Both the position numbers and the translations under genes were made by a program. The notes under the pieces were generated by a model. The model was not told where the DNA came from, ran no database searches, and was given only the letters and a program-made list of their open reading frames with translations. A stretch of DNA of 64,000 nucleotides, from assembly GCA_963924555.1 (NCBI GenBank), contig OZ004581.1, positions 2,046,001 to 2,110,000 on the forward strand. The letters are read 5' to 3'. The DNA is from Crambe crambe (lineage: Eukaryota; Porifera; Demospongiae; Poecilosclerida; Crambeidae). Each line of letters starts with the position of its first letter. Position 1 is the stretch's first letter. Positions 56,530-64,000 of this stretch are shown here, in pieces.

Positions 56530-57666
56530 TTTTCTTCAACTCGAATTTGGCCTAGTCGGGCGCAGCCAGCCCCAGGCACTTCCGTAACTCCAGCGTAAGG
56601 GTCTGGTAACTGACAATACTTCGACTTGTTCACGGCTGTAATTTAGTGTCGTAAAATGACGTTGTCTTGTGTCATAGCAACACATCTCGCGCGAAGAAAA
56701 TGCATGGCCCGATCCCGTAATGCATCATCAGTTATTAACTAACGATATTCATCAATATGAATCAAAGCGCTTATCGATCTTTCTATTGTTCACTGAGATT
56801 TCTATTTACTGATAGTGCCAACATGCCGACAATGAATATTCATCAGCAGGATATTTCCCGTTTTTCTCCCGGATAACTGGATGTGCAAAAATACCACGGA
56901 GCCCCGCCCATTCACTCGAGACCCCCCCATCAGGCCTGAGGGATCTGAACTGTATAAGGGAAAATGATGTTTTTTATATGGAAGTGTGACTTGGGAATGA
57001 GATATAGCAAAGATGGTTTAGCTAGCTACGATAAATGGCCATGGTGTCATCCATATCTTTATAGAAATATTGCTTGTGACCTTGAGAGAAGGGTGTTCTC
57101 ACATAACAGCCACTTGCTATCATGTTGAATGAGTAAGTATGTAACTAGAACACAATGCTGAATGGGACCTCAAAGCTTAATTCTGAAAGAGACTTCAATG
57201 AACAATAACATATGTCTCTAATCAGAGCCTCGATCCTATTCATAACCACTGCCATGTCATTGCATCAGAAACAGTCCACACATATATGTATATACATACA
57301 TTATCACTCTATGATTTTATTGCAATGAAGAGCATTTTCCATCATTCCATGAATATAGCTAGCTATGTTCAATTTGTTATAGTGACTCAGTATACACATT
57401 ATTTATAGAGTGCAGCTGTATTTACGTATTAGACCGAATAATTGTATTCATGGTCGATTCACTGTAGTGTATTGCTTTACCTTTTCTTTATCTAGCTATA
57501 GTTAGCTTGCCAGTGCAGCTTATCTAACTATAGCTTTACATAGCTAGCTGCAGGGCCATTTAAAATGTTGACACCATCTAGCTAATGATAGTAACCTACA
57601 CAATATGCACACATAATACACACAAAGTATAACTAGCTATCTTTATCAGAGTATGCAAGTCTTTAG
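56530..57666. other. Spacer left of duplicon copy C genes
   Basis: From about 56984 (GTGACTTGGGAATGAGATA) it matches 27651-28260 of copy A. 56530-56980 would hold the promoter of the proline-rich gene and contains no reading frame of note. Confidence 0.6.
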
Positions 57667-58623
57667 CTAATGATCATCCTGCCCTCTCTCCCGTAGCATT
57701 CCTTGAGAAATCAGAAGCTTTTTCTCTGAATCACTTTTGTGCACTTCAAGAACGTGACCATCTTCGGCCAACGAGATGCTTGAGAATTTTCCTAGGGTGT
57801 GTGCCAATGCACTTTCAGGACTCCAATCGATTTGGCTGTCTCTAATTTTACCCACCTTGCGGACGATTCGGTTAGAAAACCAGGTATTCGCTTCATGGGA
57901 TTCAATGATGTATCCTTTGCTGTTGATGCTAACCGAAGGATTTACTCCCCCTTCTTGAAGCGATTCTAACTCCTTCAAATCACTCAATTTGTTATCATTG
58001 ATACTTGCTCTCCAGTACTTCAATGTACTACGATATGTGCATGACAACCATACCTTCACAGAGAGCTATGGTTGGTTCCACTCCATAGATATTATCGTTA
58101 AAGGGCAAAAATTCAACTCCCACTGGCCAATCGATGTTTCTATTGTCTATGTTCACATTGCCAATTCGATACAGTAATCCATATGCAGCTATTTTTTCTT
58201 TCAGGATAATAACTGTACCATCATCCTTGGCACAAACTTTAGGCTTAAACCCATAGCCAAGTGGAATTGATTGACCCCATTCGATTGATTGATCAGCTTC
58301 ATAAATTTTACTCTGCCTACTCTGAAGAAGCATTTTCGAGGAGGCCCAGATGAACAATGAACTTCAATGACATAGAACTGATCATCCCTTTCAATGATCG
58401 CTATACTTGGATAATCTCCGCTCATTTGTCCTGGGAAGCCCCAAGTAATGGCTGATCCCTCTTTATCGACATTCCCCACAGCATAAGACAACGTTTCATC
58501 GAAATAGGCACCTCCACTATAAATTATAACAGCACAATCCTTCTTGGGGTGAATACAAATTGATGCACAGTAACCACCATGAAATTCCGACGGACCAGAG
58601 AGAAGTTTAGTGACAACTGCCAT
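57667..58623 (-). pseudogene. Beta-propeller-like repeat gene, broken (duplicon copy C)
   Basis: Third copy of the 320-residue gene. It has one codon fewer near the start (KLLSG for KLLLSG), a 5-base insertion at about 58303-58310 and an 8-base deletion at about 58038-58045. The two indels sum to -3, so the original frame returns, but the roughly 260 bases between them are read out of frame and contain stops. The last 120 or so codons are intact. Still closely similar to copies A and B, so inactivation appears recent. Confidence 0.88.
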
Positions 58624-59236
58624 GATCCATACACGTACACGTCCCCTATAGGCCTAATAACAGATTGCCCGCGTTACGTCATTGTATGCTGACGCCTTCT
58701 GCGCATGCGCATAGAGAGGGTAAAGGATGAGAGTTGTTCTTTCAGTGATGCAGCAATTCAGTGATATCTGCAGCGATGCAGCAACACAATCCCTATAACT
58801 AGGTATTTCTTGTGATATGAAGGAGGTTAACGTGGGATGCCTGTTGTAAATTGCTCCAGGAAATCCAAAATAGCTAAAAACTAGCTAACTAGAGCTAATA
58901 GTTAAATTTACATAGTAATAGAAGCTAAATTGGAGAAGCAGTTAATGTGGAGTACCAACTTAAAGAATAAGCAATTCTCCCATTCAAGGAGTAGATAGCT
59001 GGTTGTTAGTTTTTCATTTGTTTGTGTTTTCACTCCTACCTTTTGTATGCTTAGTAGCTAACTGCACTGTTGTTTTTTTGTTGTTGTTTTTTGCTCTTAA
59101 GTTAAAACTTGACAAGGAATGTTTGAATTTGCTAGGGTATGACTAGCACTCAAAACATATAATACAAGTACAAGAAAAAGTAGCTAGTGCCCTCGACAAG
59201 CAAGCACTGAAATAAATAAAACACAGGATCTGTTTA

Positions 59237-60923
59237 TTATTTATTAAGAAAGTTCTTGATAAAGGTGAAAATAGGAAATGTGGCAATTCCATTGATAAAA
59301 CCTCTTACAAGTGTGGGGTTAAGTCCATTCACAAATACTTTCATCCCTTCTGATCTGACGCTTTTCCTGATGCAGTCCAGAATACCACTGTTTTTCCTTT
59401 CTATATCATTCTGGAAGCGTGACTTGATCACATCTACAGGATACCAAATCCAGGTTGCAATCCCAGTCAAACCTCCTGCGAGAGATAGATAGATGACCCC
59501 AAGTTCATTAGGATGCTTTCCAGTGAGCTCAGCAAACTTCAGCCGAGTATAAGCATAGGTGCCAAAGTAGATCCCAAACTGTGGTACCTCTCGAAATATC
59601 GTTAACCACCATCCTTTATACATTCCCCTTAGTCCTTCCTTATGAATAATCTCTCGTGTTGTCATTAGAGGTCCTTTGTAATCTCTGAATGCCTTGTCTT
59701 CAGCAACAGATAGATTAGCACTCATTTTTCTCATAGTCCATGAAACATACTGCTTCCCAATACTCTGATTTTGCAATCTGATCTTAACTAACTCCATAGG
59801 AGTGGTGATTATACACTGCACAGCACCGGCACAGCACCCAGCTATGACACTGTTCTTAACATTCAAACTCTTGCTGTCATCATTTCTCAGTCTTCTGTAC
59901 ACCATTGACTGAACTCCAAACACAGTTGCATTGATTGCAGCTTGTCCCAGTAGAGGGTAAGTAATTCCCTTGAAGAGACCTTTCATCTGTATATATTACA
60001 GTTTTGGAAGCTACGTTATACGTATCAGAGGCAGAAATACATACATGGGGGAGTTGATGGCATGCATGCATGTTACCATGTTTCACTGTCCATGTATAGC
60101 TGTTGTTGTAAACAAAAACAAACAACTTGTCAAAGGTGCTATAGTGTTGTTCATAAAAGAAAATTGATGTGACCCAAATGTGGGCCCCACCCTTCACCCC
60201 CTCCCAGGATCTCTGCCACTATTTTAAGCTTACTTTTTCATTTTTGATAATATCTTTGAAGCATTGTACTGCACTGGAGTACCTATCACCATGTGTCTGT
60301 ATTCGAATCTGCCATGCACAATAATATTAAATGCATGTATCATGCATGTAATTAAATACATTGTATTGCAGAGTTAAAAAGTCAATGTTGTGTGAAATTG
60401 AGTATATTGGTAAAAACCCTCAAGTGCTTCAACTGTGCTTAGAAGTTCATAGCTGAGTGTGGAGGAAGCTGTGTTAGCAGTATAGCTACACTCAGTATCA
60501 AATTTCCTACAAGCTATGGATAATATATTTTTACTCCCTCTCTATCATCTTACGTATATGCTCCTCCATGCATGCCATACCTTGACCGGCAGGCTGGATA
60601 TAATACGTGGGTCTAAGTAGCCCATGGCCACTAGCTTGACCTGCAGGACATGCATAGGTCTAGCTAATAACCAAAGCCAGTTAGCTAGCAATCAATCTTG
60701 TATGACATTAACCTATATAGCCAGGCAAGAAAGTGTCCATGGATAGCTAATAATTATAGTACTCACCCTTACAGTGTCCCATGGATGACTTACTATTAGA
60801 CCAGCACAACCTACAGTATATTGAGTAGAATAAGTTATATAGCTATCTATCTAAGTATGATCATAAATGACAATATGTACCTGCAAACCAGCCTGCCACG
60901 AAACCATTTATATCTTCATCCAT
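59237..60923 (-). CDS. Mitochondrial carrier, SLC25A29/45/48-like (duplicon copy C)
   Basis: Exons 60923-60881, 60810-60767, 60308-60234 and 59986-59237, 303 aa, MDEDINGFVAGWF start, all three carrier signatures intact. Differs from A and B mainly at SKSLNVKN for STNLSVKN, and IRIQTHGD for IRMQTHGD. Intact although the neighbouring propeller gene is dead, which suggests selection to keep the carrier copies or gene conversion among them. Confidence 0.92.
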
Positions 60924-61141
60924 CACAAAAGATGCTTCTCCTAAATTGCTATGTAGCTATAGCTATGTATAGACTGAAGAACTTTGTATTATGGCTCTGC
61001 TGATGCTGACTCTTCAGTCTTGTCTCTTTACTAACTTTTCCTGTAGGAAGTTATTGGAGGACTGTTTGCTATCCGTACAGGATGTGCATGCATGGCTTCA
61101 TTAGCTCATATTAACCACTGCATGTTTATACAGCTAATGTA

Positions 61142-61260
61142 ATGTGGAAGTGGTTGACTATAGTTGGTTAATAGGACTGGAGGAACTCACCTGACCCTAA
61201 CAAGAATGAGGGCCTTACTGAGTGTAGAGGATCGAGTCACTCTGAAGAGAGCTATATATA
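61142..61260 (+). pseudogene. NLR first-exon remnant (copy C)
   Basis: ATGTGGAAGTGGTTGACT followed by a TAA in frame at codon 10, with CTGACCCTAACAAGAATGAG and ATCGAGTCACTCTGAAGAG as in the intact exon. Lies 218 bp from the carrier C start, head to head. Confidence 0.75.
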
Positions 61261-61551
61261 CTACCACGACTTTACTTCTTTGTCACAATCAACTGGCTCT
61301 TGGCACTGGACCGGCAATCTGTGGAAGACATATCTGCCCTCACATGATGGTGGAAGATCGGGTCGATTGATGATCAGCTCATAGCGATGAGCTCTATTAT
61401 AATATACCACAGGAATGCTCCCTATAGCTAACAGTTTACAAGAGTAGAGACATAGGCGTAGGAAGATGATTTAGAGCATGGGGGCACCAATCACATGTAA
61501 TAAGAGGAGGAATTTCACCTTGGGGGGAAGCTCGCCGATCATGTGGCCATA

Positions 61552-62732
61552 TAGTCTGGCGTAGCGGCGACCCTTACCAACCCAAGGGAAGGAAAAGGGT
61601 CTAGGGACATTAGCATCAACGACTTGTCACTTTGGAATTCCAGGAACGTTAATTTACAACAAGACCAATCAATCAATCAATCAATCAAGATTATCACGTG
61701 CGCGGTAGCTATAATCGTAATTTTGCGCGCATCAAGAGCCTTGCTCAAATTCTGGTGGATGACCTGTAGTGAAGTTGATAAATATAACTAGATAGCTATA
61801 TTAAAACTTTGACTAGATACCTCTAGTTCTTTCTTAACTTTGACATAGCTATTAAAGCATTTTCTACATAAATCTATCATCTTTTTGGCCCTTGTCTCTT
61901 CCAAATTTTCTTCAATGCTTCCTCCCACAAAGAAAGAATGCCTGTGGAGTCAGATATGATTCTTCTAGATCCCTTCTGCGTGAGCTCACCGCAGCCTATA
62001 CAATCCTGAGCATTGAAAAGCTTAAAGGCTGCGCGTTCATTATTATACGTCACAAAAATGCAATAGGGTAGGTGTGGGTATTATGAGTCAGTCCCTATTA
62101 TGGGTTCACCACTTGATAAGAATCTACAAGAGTTGATACTTTAGATATGAAAACTTAATCATTTTTTTGGTCTTTTGATCAAATAAAATCATCCAGAAAA
62201 TATCTCATTCATGCATAAACATAATCTTAAATGAGAAGTTTAAAAATGGGTACAATTGTAACCAATCTGAATAAAAAAAGCGCAGGGAAGCAATGATGCC
62301 ACAAGATGGAGTAAAAAATGAATTTTAAAGTAATCTAAGGTTATTATTTTTATTTTGTAGAAATCTTAGCTACATTATCGATTTTTAGAGACAAAAATCA
62401 AGCCAGCGACTCATAATTCATACCTATGACTCATAATACCTTCCTGAGTATGTTATGTAAGATCATAACTCCTATCTACAAGATGCAATATTTTTATTAC
62501 TTTCTCCACACATTAGTTCTACATAACCTATTTTATATCTGGAGCAATTTTCAGGATTCTAAGATAGTCCATTTCCAAGAAAAGAGCAACAATACTTAGC
62601 TGACTCATAATACCCACACCTACCCTAATTATCCATCAAGCGATCTGATTGGTCACGTCAAAATCTTGACGTGAGACACAAGTCGTTAATGCTAATGTCC
62701 TCTTTCCCTTGGGTTGGTAAGGGTCGCCGCTA
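61552..62732. mobile_element. Mutator-like non-autonomous element, 1181 bp
   Basis: Flanked by GTGGCCATA at 61543-61551 and 62733-62741 (9 bp). TIRs of about 60 bp share TAGCGGCGACCCTTACCAAC, then CCAAGGGAA, GGACATTAGCAT and AACGACTTGT; the left end has ten extra bases (TAGTCTGGCG). Interior AT-rich with no open frame of note. Confidence 0.82.
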
Positions 62733-62741
62733 GTGGCCATA

Positions 62742-63537
62742 GGCCAACAGCGAGCCGGGGGAGGGTGCGGTAGGGAGATGTGCCCCTCCCGTAAATCCAA
62801 AAAATGCTTACTACTCTAAAGTACGTATCCCCCTTTGTAACAACCTGTGGTCACCAAGGGAGTAGCCTATAAAAAATATCTAACCTCCAGTCAGAATCAG
62901 TATAGTTGGTAGCTCAGAGGGCATGGGGGCCTGCTTCCTACGCCTATGAGAGACGAGTGCATTCTTTAGATAGATAGGTAGTATAGCTAGCTACACTTTA
63001 TTTTTTAGAGTGTATGAAATTGTGAGTCTGAAAAGTACATTTAACAGTAATAGCTAAGTTAAGCCTGATAATATACAAAAAGGATCCCCAGCATTCACAA
63101 AATAGCTAGTTCCTCTTTGCACTGCAGAGAGTGAGGGAGAAACTGAGGGAGAAACTGAGGGAGGCATAAAAAATATATAGAGAAGCAAGGTATAATTTAT
63201 GCCACCACCACAACAGCAAATATAACAATGAAAACATTCCGACATGCACTGCTGCATGGGACACCTACGTATACCAGATAGCTACATGTCATAACCCATG
63301 ATACTTAGCTAAAACATTGAACTTTGGTTGGCCATTTCCATGAAATAGCTAGTTGGATCAGCACTATACACTATACAGCTATAGCTACAAATTAGCTATA
63401 CATGAAAATTGGATTTAAAATCCCGACGGGCCATGGATGAGGAATGCTTGTGTGGCGTGGGCAAGGTAGATCATGTGATGAATAATCATTCACATCAGCG
63501 CACACGAGACTAATCTGTACGGTGACTTTGAATAACA
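62742..63537. other. Spacer upstream of the third NLR
   Basis: No gene seen. GAGGGAGAAACTGAGGGAG repeats at 63129-63163 give a false Ser/Pro-rich frame. Confidence 0.5.
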
Positions 63538-64000
63538 ATGTGGAAGTGGTTTACTAGTTGGTGGAGAAGAACAAGTCAAACTGCTAGCCCCAAGAATGAG
63601 GGGTCTTCTATCTCTGGAGATGATCAGAGTCTCAGCTCTCACTCTGAAGGATCGAGTGAGAGAGGAAACAGTGATTCAGAAGCTGATGCTGGACAAGCAA
63701 GGTAGCTAGCTAACTACATTAAAATAAACAGCTACTCATTCTCATTCCAGTTCTGCTTCCAGTTCTGCTCAATTGCCTGCCATTATTGACCCAAATAAAG
63801 CAATCACCTCCTTTCTGCACAACCGTGAAGATCTCAGACGGATCCTCTGTGCTGAATTGCTACGTGTTACTGGAGAGCTGTATGCTAAGGGTATCATCAG
63901 CACTGAGACTCACACTAAAGCCTCACATCTTATGTACACGCCAGATGAGAGAAGTATGATTTTACTCAATGCTGTAGAGTCGAAAATGAGAGTGGAATCG
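63538..64000 (+). CDS. NLR (CARD part) 5' end, cut by window edge
   Basis: Exon 63538-63701 encodes a leader MWKWFTSWWRRTSQ followed by a Ser-rich stretch. Exon 2 begins at 63751 (or at 63763, an in-frame alternative acceptor 12 bases on) with SSAQLPAIIDPNKAITSF and continues into the CARD-like domain (LYAKGIISTETHTKA; AVESKMRVES) to the last base. Frame intact as far as visible. NACHT and LRR exons would lie beyond the window. Confidence 0.88.

Overview
The window looks like animal nuclear DNA, most likely from a sponge (demosponge, Amphimedon-like). This is inferred from short GT-AG introns in most genes, AT-rich spacers full of CTAG/GCTA motifs and small inverted-repeat elements, several CARD-NACHT-LRR (NLR) genes, and conserved metazoan genes (GBF1, an SLC25 carrier). 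Species assignment was not tested.

Region 1 (1-16072, minus strand) is one gene, the 5' two thirds of the Golgi Arf exchange factor GBF1. I resolve 13 exons with consistent splice phases, from the DCB domain to the first half of the Sec7 domain. The first exon(s) and everything downstream of the FRLPGEA motif are not found or lie outside. Its introns hold minisatellites, MITEs and a frameshifted histone-deacetylase fragment on the opposite strand.

Region 2 (16073-26344, plus strand) holds an NLR pseudogene (frameshift, nonsense codon and damaged P-loop) and a 1228-residue intronless membrane protein: signal peptide, beta-helix repeats of the chlamydial Pmp type, a Cys-rich motif and about eight membrane helices.

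Region 3 (about 26345-64000) is a three-copy segmental duplication. Each copy carries, on the minus strand, a 320-residue beta-propeller-like gene and an SLC25 carrier gene (four exons). About 220 bp in front of each carrier lies a plus-strand remnant of an NLR first exon. An intact NLR (961 residues) follows copy A and another NLR starts after copy C, cut by the window end. Copy C also has a 5'-truncated copy of the beta-helix/membrane gene and an extra four-exon gene for a proline-rich, Cys-rich membrane protein. All three carriers look intact. The propeller gene is intact in A and B and broken in C.

The most striking object is a 9.68-kb DNA transposon (29313-38995) inserted in copy A. It has about 30-bp terminal inverted repeats (TACTGCA start) and a CGCA target duplication; copies B and C show the matching uninterrupted site. 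It carries three gene blocks: a C2H2-finger/transposase-like protein (minus), a SAM-domain protein of the SAMD3-like type (plus, several frameshifts), and a protein matching the N-terminal zinc-binding and RING part of RAG1 without the RAG1 recombinase core (minus, one frameshift). A Mutator-like element with a 10-bp target duplication is nested between the divergent genes. The arrangement recalls the molluscan N-RAG-TP element and bears on the origin of the RAG1 N-terminus.
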